Assembly (NCBI GenBank): GCA_030638455.1
Contig: DAOWEP010000197.1
Location: 1-9,388, forward strand
Length of the DNA: 9,388 nucleotides
Source of the DNA: Gammaproteobacteria bacterium
GTDB taxonomy: Bacteria; Pseudomonadota; Gammaproteobacteria; DAOWEP01
Direction of reading: 5' to 3'
The stretch's first letter is position 1, and every line of letters starts with the position of its first letter. Below the pieces are notes generated by a model. That model was given only the letters and a program-made list of their open reading frames with translations, did no database searches and had not been told where the DNA came from. Shown here piece after piece: positions 1 to 6,377 of this stretch. The position numbers and the translations under genes were made by a program.

Positions 1-46
1 AAAACTCGAACAGCAAGATGGGCAATGGAAAATCGTTTCACTTTAA
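1..46 (+). CDS. C-terminal end of an upstream gene, probably hisZ (partial)
   Basis: Frame 2 reads KLEQQDGQWKIVSL and then stops with TAA at 44-46. A short basic or polar tail with a D-G-Q-W segment is typical of the end of HisZ, the ATP phosphoribosyltransferase regulatory subunit. In many gammaproteobacteria HisZ is encoded directly upstream of purA. The call rests on 14 residues and on gene order, so it is tentative. Another frame is open to 60 but reads less like a protein end. The gap to purA is 66 nt, which would allow co-transcription. Confidence 0.4.
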   Translation, partial: KLEQQDGQWKIVSL

Positions 47-112
47 CATCAGGTTTATAAATCAAGATTTTTTTGTAAGAAATAAATAATTGATAAACAG
101 GAACACGCAAGC

Positions 113-1426
113 ATGGGTAAAAACGTAGTTGTAATCGGTACGCATTGGGGAGACGAAGGCAAAGGCAAGGTCGTTGATCTGCTTACAGACAGGGCAAGCG
201 CAGTTACACGTTTTCAGGGTGGCCATAATGCAGGTCATACACTGGTAATCGATGGAAAGAAGACGGTGTTACACCTGATTCCATCAGGAATTCTCAGGGA
301 AAATGTACAGTGTCTGATCGGAAATGGTGTTGTGTTGTCTCCAGAAGCATTGCTGGAAGAAATGGATATGCTGGAGCAGAGTGGTGTGCCGGTAAGCGAC
401 CGTCTGAAGCTTAGCGAAGCCTGTCCGTTGATTCTCCCGTACCATGTTGCCCTGGATCAGGCCCGTGAAATAGCGCGTGGTAATAAGGCTATCGGCACGA
501 CTGGTCGCGGTATTGGTCCCGCCTATGAAGATAAGGTATCCCGTCGTGGTTTACGTCTGGGTGACCTGATGCACCCTGAGCGCTTTGCAACAAAACTTGG
601 TGAAGTTCTTGAGTACCATAATTTTGCATTAAAAAATTATTTCAAGACGGATACCGTGGATTTTCAGGAAGTGCTGGGTAAAAGCCTTGAAATGGCAGAG
701 CGCCTGAAGCCTATGATTGCCGATATTCCGGGCATGCTATATGCGTATTACAAAAATGGTGAAAGCATATTGTTTGAGGGTGCGCAGGGTACCTTGCTGG
801 ATATTGATCAGGGAACCTACCCATACGTGACGTCATCCAATACCACTGCGGGCGGCGCTTCTACCGGAAGCGGTATGGGTCCACGTTATATGGATTACAT
901 CCTGGGGATTACCAAGGCCTATACTACGCGCGTGGGTTCCGGGCCATTTCCTACTGAGCTCTATGATGGCGAAGAAATGAAGGACGAGATAGGTGAATAT
1001 CTGGCCAAACAGGGGCATGAGTTTGGCGCTACCACAGGTCGGGCAAGACGTTGTGGCTGGTTTGATGCAGTATCCCTGCGTCGTGCAATTCAGGTAAATA
1101 GCTTAACAGGCATCTGTATCACCAAGTTGGATGTACTGGATGGACTGGAAAACATTCAGATCTGTGTTGGGTACAAAATAGATGGCAAGGTAATGGAGAC
1201 CCCTCCGGTTGGTGCAGAGGCATTTTCCGTTTGTGAACCTGTTTATGAATCGGTACCGGGATGGAGCGAATCAACAGTAGGCACGCAACAATATGATGAC
1301 TTGCCAAAAAATGCACAAAGTTATCTTAAGCGGATTGAGGAAATCATCGAAATACCCATCGATATTATTTCAACCGGGCCAGATCGTAAAGAGACGATTG
1401 TGCTTCGGCATCCATTTGATGTTTAA
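113..1426 (+). CDS. purA: Adenylosuccinate synthetase
   Basis: PurA joins IMP and aspartate using GTP to give adenylosuccinate, the first committed step of AMP synthesis in the cytoplasm. The 437 residues match the usual bacterial length of about 430. Visible motifs are the P-loop GTHWGDEGKGK (residues 9-19, with the catalytic Asp14), GGHNAGHT (36-43, catalytic His42), GTTGRGIGPAYEDK (IMP binding), GAQGTLLDIDQG, the arginine-rich TTGRARRCGWFDAV near residue 310, TKLDVLDGL (guanine binding) and a C-terminal STGPDR. The start is supported by a purine-rich AGGAA about 10 nt upstream. Residue 11 is His where most PurA proteins have Gln (GTQWGDEGKGK). All other key residues are present, so the enzyme should be active. 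The gene converges with the downstream kinase gene. Confidence 0.98.
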   Translation: MGKNVVVIGTHWGDEGKGKVVDLLTDRASAVTRFQGGHNAGHTLVIDGKKTVLHLIPSGILRENVQCLIGNGVVLSPEALLEEMDMLEQSGVPVSDRLKLSEACPLILPYHVALDQAREIARGNKAIGTTGRGIGPAYEDKVSRRGLRLGDLMHPERFATKLGEVLEYHNFALKNYFKTDTVDFQEVLGKSLEMAERLKPMIADIPGMLYAYYKNGESILFEGAQGTLLDIDQGTYPYVTSSNTTAGGASTGSGMGPRYMDYILGITKAYTTRVGSGPFPTELYDGEEMKDEIGEYLAKQGHEFGATTGRARRCGWFDAVSLRRAIQVNSLTGICITKLDVLDGLENIQICVGYKIDGKVMETPPVGAEAFSVCEPVYESVPGWSESTVGTQQYDDLPKNAQSYLKRIEEIIEIPIDIISTGPDRKETIVLRHPFDV

Positions 1427-1489
1427 CTACAGGGCCAAATAATAATCGATCCTGTAATTGCTTCGTGATTGAAAGGTTGTCGCGTTATC

Positions 1490-1518
1490 AGAAATTGATT
1501 ATCAGTCCATCAATTTCT
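1490..1518. repeat. Perfect 10-bp inverted repeat between convergent purA and histidine kinase genes
   Basis: AGAAATTGAT (1490-1499) and ATCAATTTCT (1509-1518) are exact reverse complements around a 9-nt loop. The stop codon of the kinase gene (1502-1504 on the minus strand) lies in the loop. The stem is AT-rich and no long T run follows on either strand. It may be a weak bidirectional terminator or an mRNA 3'-end structure; this is an inference. Confidence 0.45.
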
Positions 1519-2668
1519 TTAACGTAAAATAAAACGTCGTTCCTTCTCCGGGCTCACTGCTGGCGTACAGTTTGCCACCATGTCTGTTGATCATATTGAT
1601 GCAGATAGGTAGGCCGAGTCCGGTTCCTTCCTCTCCGCTGGTACCTTTGCTGGATTCAGTTACATTCTCGGACAAGATTAGTTTCATCTTTTCCTTGCTG
1701 ATGCCAACGCCGGTATCCGTTACCGATACAATATAGTCATCATCTTTTTCGTTCACTGCAGTCGTGACACTGCCATTCTCCGGGGTAAATTTAATAGCGT
1801 TGTTGATAAGGTTTCTCAGTACAGTGTTTACTATATTCCTGTCTGCATGAACAGTTGTTGAGAGAATATTGTTGGTCAGCGTAATATTTTTCTGGGTGGC
1901 CAGTTCCGATAGAATATCAATGGCATCCTGGGCTGCCTGTCTCAGGTCAATGGTATCTCTGGAAATGGATATCCTGTCCAGTTGAAGTCTGGACCAGTCC
2001 AGCAGGTCGTCCAGTAATTCGTGCTGTCTTTTTGCGCTAATGTATATGCTGTGCGCATATCCCTTCAGTTCCTGCTCCGAAAGGGTGCCCGCATCCTCCT
2101 TTAGAATTTCTGCAAAGCCCAGTATAGGTGAAAAGGGTCCTCTCAGGTCATGGGCAATGATGGAAAAAATTTTATCCTTTTGTTCATTTGCCAACAGCAG
2201 TTCCTTTGTCCGTTCTTTTACCAGTGCCTCAAGGGTTTCATTATGGCGCTCCATTTCTATTTCGAATTTCTTTCGTTTGTTAATATCGCGGGCCACTACA
2301 ACGATCATCGGTATATTTTCAAGGGCAACCCTGTTCAAACTGAACTCTATCCATTTTGCATCAGCCTTTTTCGGTTTGATATGTGATTCAAACTTCAGGT
2401 ATTCGCCGTCGAGTACTTTCGGTAAGTTACGTTGGAAAGCTTCAGCGGTTTCGGAATCTGAAAACAGCTCCTGAATTGGTGCCCGGTTATTGTGCTCAGT
2501 CAGTATGGCCTCGGATGTCCCGAAGAATTTTTCTCCGGCGTGGTTACACAATAAGAACTTCATTTCGTCACACAGCACAAAGATTGCATCGTCAGTGCTG
2601 TCGATATAGGACCTCAGTAGTTCCTGATAAAAGGTATCTTCAGTGTTATTTTCTGTACTAATGCCCAT
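1502..2668 (-). CDS. PAS-domain sensor histidine kinase (orphan)
   Basis: This is a 388-residue hybrid-free histidine kinase, expected to autophosphorylate in response to a signal read by its PAS domain. Residues about 15-130 form a PAS domain ending in the typical VVVARDINKRKK. A coiled linker (about 131-165) follows. The HisKA domain has its H-box at FSIIAHDLRGP, with phospho-acceptor His173. The HATPase domain has an N-box (NLINNAIKF, 286-294), a G1 box (DTGVGIS, 318-324), a G2 box (GTGLGLPIC, 348-356) and a closing GEGTTFYFTL. No transmembrane segment or signal peptide is seen, so it is probably cytoplasmic. The ATG at 2666-2668 is preceded on the minus strand by a GGCGGTAAG ribosome-binding region. 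No response regulator or receiver domain is encoded nearby, so the partner is unknown. The gene is divergent from the ECF sigma operon. Confidence 0.95.
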   Translation of the reverse strand: MGISTENNTEDTFYQELLRSYIDSTDDAIFVLCDEMKFLLCNHAGEKFFGTSEAILTEHNNRAPIQELFSDSETAEAFQRNLPKVLDGEYLKFESHIKPKKADAKWIEFSLNRVALENIPMIVVVARDINKRKKFEIEMERHNETLEALVKERTKELLLANEQKDKIFSIIAHDLRGPFSPILGFAEILKEDAGTLSEQELKGYAHSIYISAKRQHELLDDLLDWSRLQLDRISISRDTIDLRQAAQDAIDILSELATQKNITLTNNILSTTVHADRNIVNTVLRNLINNAIKFTPENGSVTTAVNEKDDDYIVSVTDTGVGISKEKMKLILSENVTESSKGTSGEEGTGLGLPICINMINRHGGKLYASSEPGEGTTFYFTLKKLMD

Positions 2669-2681
2669 ATTTCTTACCGCC

Positions 2682-2697
2682 GGAACAAAAGCCGGTT
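2682..2697 (+). repeat. Direct repeat copy 1: GGAACAAAAGCCGGTT
   Basis: This 16-mer is nearly identical to GGAATAAAAAGCCGGTT at 2952-2968, which contains the -35 element of the predicted sigma promoter. It lies 14-29 nt upstream of the kinase start codon, on the opposite strand. No TCTAGT follows at the promoter spacing, so it is not called as a promoter. It may be a regulator site or a duplicated promoter fragment. Confidence 0.45.
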
Positions 2698-2951
2698 TTT
2701 ATCAATAGATGTGGAGAGCATGTAACTCCTGGAGTCGTGCGACAAGGATTATTCACTATTAGCCTGATATCTGTACTGTTGAATTCCGAATATTCTGCAA
2801 ATATGTTCTCTGTATCGGTCAGCAAGGGAATTTATTTAAATAACAGCATGATTTATCTATTATTCTGGTCTGACATGCTTGAAATTATAAACTGGATTGT
2901 ACATATTCTACATCACATCAATATACTGGGTTATATATTTACATAAAATAT

Positions 2952-2981
2952 GGAATAAAAAGCCGGTTAGTAGCATCTAGT
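2952..2981 (+). promoter_or_regulatory. Predicted ECF-type promoter of the sigma/anti-sigma operon
   Basis: GGAATAAA (2952-2959) and TCTAGT (2976-2981) are separated by 16 nt. A GGAA-type -35 element is characteristic of ECF sigma factors. The same two elements, at the same distance, occur upstream of the exported-protein gene at 4509-4538, with an unrelated spacer between them. The expected transcription start is around 2988, about 35 nt before the sigma ATG. This implies autoregulation, which is inferred and not shown. Confidence 0.7.
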
Positions 2982-3021
2982 CAACTATAACCAACTAAAA
3001 AATGATAAGACAGGCGAGGTA

Positions 3022-3573
3022 ATGGATAAAGTCAAGGTTCGGGCACTACAGGCCCTGATAGGGGAGTCTCGTGATCGTTTGTATCGCGTGGCACTTGCGT
3101 GGTGTGGAGATGAGATGCTGGCTGACGATCTGGTACAAGAGGCGATGACTGCTGGAGTTGTTAATATTCATCAATTAAAGGATGAGGGACGCCTTTTTGT
3201 CTGGCTATACAGCATTCTGAATAATTGCTGGTGTCGGTATTTACGTAAAGTAAAGCCACAGGTCGAACTGGACGAGCAGATGGCTTGTGAGAATGAAGAC
3301 CCAGTGCAATCCTGTCATGAACTGGAGATTGTAGGTAAGGTTCGTTGTGCTGTGGCTACCTTGCCGAAAAACCAGAGCCAGGTGATCTCTTTGGTTGATC
3401 TGGAAGGGTTTTCCTATTGTGAGGTCGCAGAGGTACTGGAAATTCCGGTGGGCACAGTCATGAGCCGGTTGCATCGTGCAAGAAAGAATTTACTGGACAG
3501 GCTGAATAGTCCGGTGCCCGGGAGAGTCGAGCCAGACAGAGGCACTAAAAAAGATTTTCGGATAGTGAAGTAG
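3022..3573 (+). CDS. ECF-family RNA polymerase sigma factor
   Basis: This 183-residue protein has the two-domain ECF layout. The sigma-2 region covers about residues 14-77 and includes the core-binding ADDLVQEAM (34-42) and a WLYSILNNCWCRYLRK segment for -10 recognition. A linker of about 35 residues follows. The sigma-4 region (about 108-160) starts with ATLPKNQSQV and has the helix-turn-helix SYCEVAEVLEIPVGTVMSRL for -35 recognition, then HRARKNL. It would direct RNA polymerase to a small regulon. The ATG is preceded by GGCGAGGT just upstream. It is followed after 4 nt by a membrane anti-sigma-like gene, the usual arrangement for a sigma factor released by an envelope signal. It contains seven cysteines (28, 69, 71, 89, 98, 109, 133), many for its size. 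No ECF subgroup is assigned. Confidence 0.95.
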   Translation: MDKVKVRALQALIGESRDRLYRVALAWCGDEMLADDLVQEAMTAGVVNIHQLKDEGRLFVWLYSILNNCWCRYLRKVKPQVELDEQMACENEDPVQSCHELEIVGKVRCAVATLPKNQSQVISLVDLEGFSYCEVAEVLEIPVGTVMSRLHRARKNLLDRLNSPVPGRVEPDRGTKKDFRIVK

Positions 3574-3577
3574 ACTT

Positions 3578-4309
3578 ATGCAGAAATTTGAAACTATAGA
3601 TGAGAACATGTTGGGCATGTTTGTAGATGGCCAGTTGGACGACGTTAATAGTGAATTCGTCTTGAAGGCCATGGAAAATGATCCTGCTATCCGTGAGAGT
3701 GTCTATCAATTGCGGCGCGCAAAAGATTTAATGAAGCTTGGGTTTAAACAGGCGAAAGCACCTGCAAGAGCAAGAGTTGGAGCGATGCCAGTGCGACGCA
3801 AAATTATCCCGGGTTCGTATAGTATTGCGGCCTCGCTTCTGATCCTAGTCGTCAGTTTTGGCGGTGGATATCTAGGATATACCGGGGGACAATTATTTTC
3901 TGACGAATCTGCACGGAATATTGTGCCGATGTCGCAGGACAAGGTGTTGTTGCATATCAGCGAGTCAGACCCGAAGAAGTTTATGGCAGTGCTTGACTAT
4001 GCAAGAAAGTTTCTGGATAAACACAGGGAAAAAGGCGGTCAGGTTTCCGTAGTGGCCAATGCCGGTGGTCTGGACATGATGCGGGAGGGTGTTTCACCGG
4101 TTAAGGAAGAGGTGCTTGCGATGATGCGTGAATACAAGAACATGCATTTTATTGCCTGTGCTAACAGTATTCGCGCCTTGCGCAAAAAAGGCATAGAGCC
4201 GGTGATTCTAAAGAACATTGATGCCTCAAAACCGGCTATGGAGCAAATTATTCTTCATGTACGAAACGGTTGGTCCTACATTAAGGTGAAAGAATTACCG
4301 GAAGTTTGA
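3578..4309 (+). CDS. Membrane anti-sigma-like protein with periplasmic DsrE/F-like domain
   Basis: This 243-residue protein appears to have three parts. Residues 1-55 resemble the helical N-terminus of anti-sigma factors (MLGMFVDGQLDD, then ENDPAIRESVYQLRRAKDLM), without the Cys/His residues of zinc-binding members. A basic stretch (61-75) precedes one membrane helix at about 82-102, so the N-terminus should be cytoplasmic. Residues about 121-238 resemble the DsrE/DsrF-like fold (COG1416 type): KVLLHISESDPKKF, a VSVVANAGGLDMM strand-turn, FIACANSIRALRKKGIEP with the protein's only cysteine (Cys194), and a closing ILHVRNGWSYIKV. This would place the DsrE-like domain in the periplasm. The gene starts 4 nt after the sigma stop, so translation is probably coupled. 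The likely job is holding the sigma factor inactive until a periplasmic signal arrives. The sulfur or thiol nature of that signal is a guess from the domain family. Confidence 0.8.
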   Translation: MQKFETIDENMLGMFVDGQLDDVNSEFVLKAMENDPAIRESVYQLRRAKDLMKLGFKQAKAPARARVGAMPVRRKIIPGSYSIAASLLILVVSFGGGYLGYTGGQLFSDESARNIVPMSQDKVLLHISESDPKKFMAVLDYARKFLDKHREKGGQVSVVANAGGLDMMREGVSPVKEEVLAMMREYKNMHFIACANSIRALRKKGIEPVILKNIDASKPAMEQIILHVRNGWSYIKVKELPEV

Positions 4310-4650
4310 AGTATCATTGCGCCTGAGTTCTTTTCTTTCCAGTCATATCCTATTTTCAGAATCCTGAATCCCTTGCGGGTTAGGTTGCTCGTGCGCTGTA
4401 TATCCCCATTTTATGTAATAGACATTAACTATCTGTTTGCTCGCCATATCATCAAGTCATTATTCCTGAAAGATTTTCATTTTTTATAAGAAATAAATTA
4501 ACCAATCGGGAATAAATCAGGTCCCTGGGTACTCTAGTAGTGGTTAATGTCCATTTGCATGCATGTTTAGCATGTAGCTTGTATCTGTTCATGGATATTG
4601 TATGGAATTCACCAGCAACATAATTAACTGATGATGTGGGAGAGAATAAA
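4310..4650. other. Intergenic region and leader upstream of the exported-protein gene
   Basis: This 341-nt spacer holds the predicted ECF promoter (4509-4538), preceded by an AT-rich stretch at about 4480-4500 that could act as an UP element. The leader after the promoter would be about 105 nt long. It contains a small hairpin, CATGC (4558-4562) with GCATG (4570-4574), and a Shine-Dalgarno GGGAGAG at 4638-4644. GACATTAAC (4421-4429) and GTTAATGTC (4543-4551) are inverted copies flanking the promoter. No convincing terminator for the anti-sigma gene, riboswitch or small gene was recognised. Confidence 0.55.
4509..4538 (+). promoter_or_regulatory. Predicted ECF-type promoter of the exported-protein gene
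   Basis: GGAATAAA (4509-4516) is followed after 16 nt by TCTAGT (4533-4538). Both elements and the distance match the predicted sigma-operon promoter at 2952-2981, while only about one of the 16 spacer bases agrees. Conservation of the two boxes but not the spacer is what a shared sigma-factor promoter should look like. The expected start site is near 4545. Confidence 0.72.
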
Positions 4651-6267
4651 ATGAATAAAAGTTCTATTACAATGAAAGGTCTGGCCTGCGGTATAGGTCT
4701 TGCCTTGTCTACCGTACCTGTATTGGCACATGACGATACTAGTCAGGCGGGCACACCTGTCTGTCTGGAAGCTAACTTCATGATGGCCGATGCCATGAAC
4801 GCGCCTTTTGGTGCTCAAGGCGCTGGCCGTGTCCTGGAAGTAAACATCATTACGGGTGCGCGTGGTATTACCGTAAATAACCCTTTTAACCCTGGCAATG
4901 TAGGTGGTCCAGTTTGCGCGGATGAGGATATAGCCTGCCCCGCCCCCTTTAAACCCACAGGTGTTCTGTCCGGTGGTATGAATGGTCACGCATTCATCAC
5001 CAGCGCCGGCCAGGTGGCACTGACCGAGTTCCACCGCGACGGTACCGCGATCCGCTCGGTCTCGTACAAAAAACTATTGGGCAATCCGACTGAGGGTGGC
5101 CCATGGAGTTCACCGAACTACCCTGACGGCGTCGGATTTGCTTCGGTTCCGCGTCCTCTGGGTACACAGATGATGCCGAACGGCAACATCATCCAGGCGA
5201 TCTGTGATGCCAACTTCTTCAATGCGTTCAACTCGGACCAGGCACCTGAAGGTGGTCTGGAAGCGAATCAATACTTTCCACCTGTTAATCAACCAGCTGA
5301 TCGTGCGGCAAACAGCCGTTTGCTGGTTTTGGATCAGGAAACCATGGAAGTCATTGACGAATACAGCGCACCTGCTGATTCACGTTGGGGTTGTATGGCC
5401 GGTATCGCCTTCACCTCTGAAGGTATGCTTGTCAGTATGTTCCACGGGAATGCTGTCTTCGTTATTGACTGGAAAGCTGGTATTGATAACGAAATGAGTG
5501 AAGGCGTTGGTTCAAATCGTAAGGATAAAAATGATGACGATAGTGATGACAGTGTTGGTACCTTTAGTTTAGGTATCCCTAAAAATGTTGCCAAGGTTAT
5601 CCGTGTTATCGACTTCCTTCCAGCAGGAGCTGACGAGGCTCATCGTCGTGACTCACTGCGTGCAATTACTCTTGATGAAGCAGGTAATCTGTATGCAACC
5701 AACCGTTCGCGTTCCAGAGCTTGTCTCCGTGGAGAAGTGGGACCAGGTGGCTGTAACCCAGGCGTGTTCCGTCAACGTATTGATATCGTGCAAGCAGGTG
5801 ATGACGCCCCATCAGGTACTATTGGACTGGATCCGGGCGTAAACGTTATCGCGGGTATTCGTATCAACCGTATGTCCGCTATTGGTTGCGCCAACATTGG
5901 TGGTCCAACTGCCAATGGTACTAACCCTGCGGGCACTTCCTGTGATGTAGAAACCCTACTGATTGCATCTTCTGCATTCAATCCGGGTTGTGCAGTTACA
6001 GGTGCTGTTCCACCAGCTGAATGCTTCGTGCAAGGCGGTGGTGTAGGTGAGTACCTGATCGATGCAGATCACCTGGATGCGACTGATGGTACCTGTACTG
6101 GTGAGCAGACAGGTGCACAGAGCACTTATGGTACTGGTGGCGTGAACTCTGGTTGTGCTCAGCCGATTGCTACCTTCCTCGGAAGAGCTAACGGGAACAA
6201 TGTAACTGCTGATGACTTTGTTGATCCACGCATGCTGATGACTATTCATGAGGCCTTTATTCAGTAA
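4651..6267 (+). CDS. Exported cysteine-rich protein with beta-propeller-like segments, function unknown
   Basis: The chosen start is the ATG at 4651, preceded 6 nt away by GGGAGAG. An in-frame GTG at 4636 would extend it by five residues but lies across that ribosome-binding site. The 538-residue protein begins with a Sec signal peptide, MNKSSITMKGLACGIGLALS with cleavage likely after VPVLA (residue 26). The mature part holds 13 cysteines (38, 89, 96, 185, 248, 358, 368, 413, 431, 447, 458, 482, 502), which suggests disulfides outside the cytoplasm. Segments such as SRLLVLDQETMEVIDEY, GIAFTSEGMLVSMFHGNAVF and LRAITLDEAGNLYATN resemble blades of NHL/SMP-30-like beta-propellers. A very acidic stretch (about 293-301, KNDDDSDDS) may be a loop or metal site. 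No CxxCH heme motif, membrane anchor or sorting signal is seen. The family is not recognised. The shared promoter motif suggests it is the main target of the neighbouring ECF sigma factor. Confidence 0.85.
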   Translation: MNKSSITMKGLACGIGLALSTVPVLAHDDTSQAGTPVCLEANFMMADAMNAPFGAQGAGRVLEVNIITGARGITVNNPFNPGNVGGPVCADEDIACPAPFKPTGVLSGGMNGHAFITSAGQVALTEFHRDGTAIRSVSYKKLLGNPTEGGPWSSPNYPDGVGFASVPRPLGTQMMPNGNIIQAICDANFFNAFNSDQAPEGGLEANQYFPPVNQPADRAANSRLLVLDQETMEVIDEYSAPADSRWGCMAGIAFTSEGMLVSMFHGNAVFVIDWKAGIDNEMSEGVGSNRKDKNDDDSDDSVGTFSLGIPKNVAKVIRVIDFLPAGADEAHRRDSLRAITLDEAGNLYATNRSRSRACLRGEVGPGGCNPGVFRQRIDIVQAGDDAPSGTIGLDPGVNVIAGIRINRMSAIGCANIGGPTANGTNPAGTSCDVETLLIASSAFNPGCAVTGAVPPAECFVQGGGVGEYLIDADHLDATDGTCTGEQTGAQSTYGTGGVNSGCAQPIATFLGRANGNNVTADDFVDPRMLMTIHEAFIQ

Positions 6268-6328
6268 GATCAGCTGTAAAGTTTGGCTTGTACATACATT
6301 TATATCCCCCCGAGTACAGCCTGATGCT

Positions 6329-6361
6329 AACCCGGCAGGGAAGTAGCCTGCCGGGTTTTTT
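6329..6361 (+). terminator. Strong rho-independent terminator of the exported-protein gene
   Basis: AACCCGGCAGG (6329-6339) pairs perfectly with CCTGCCGGGTT (6347-6357) around a 7-nt loop. A run of T residues (6356-6361) follows. It lies about 60 nt after the stop codon and isolates this unit from the lipoprotein gene downstream. Confidence 0.95.
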
Positions 6362-6377
6362 ATGTCTTGTATTTATA

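Larger units (their letters stand above)
2669..3021. other. AT-rich intergenic region between divergent kinase and sigma-factor genes
   Basis: This 353-nt spacer holds the 5' regions of two divergent transcripts. It contains the predicted ECF promoter at 2952-2981, a near-copy of its upstream half at 2682-2697, and a short palindrome ACTCCTGGAGT at 2725-2735 that could be an operator or chance. A 69-codon reading frame with a GTG start crosses the middle, but it has no family resemblance and was not called a gene. No RNA gene was recognised. Confidence 0.6.

Noticed and set aside
2040..2474. A 144-codon + strand frame opposite the histidine kinase
   Set aside because: It is antisense to well-supported HisKA and PAS coding sequence and is Ser/Phe-rich, as expected of a shadow frame.
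2682..2711. GGAACAAA at 2682 as a third ECF promoter
   Set aside because: At the required distance the sequence is TAGATG rather than TCTAGT, so only the -35-like half is present.
2737..2946. A 69-codon open frame on the + strand in the kinase-sigma spacer
   Set aside because: It starts with GTG, is composed mostly of hydrophobic and Asn/Ile codons expected from AT-rich DNA, matches no family I know and fully occupies a regulatory spacer. A GGAG upstream is part of a palindrome.
4360..4390. CCCTTGCGGG as a terminator of the anti-sigma gene
   Set aside because: Only three base pairs form and no T run follows.
4624..5034. A 136-codon minus-strand frame opposite the exported-protein gene
   Set aside because: It overlaps the signal peptide and conserved body of the real gene and shows no family features.
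5585..5842. An alternative + frame inside the exported-protein gene, considered as evidence of a frameshift
   Set aside because: The main frame is uninterrupted from signal peptide to terminator, so no frameshift is needed.
4651..6267. A multiheme or copper-type surface protein
   Set aside because: There is no CxxCH motif and no clustered His/Met/Cys copper signature among the cysteines.
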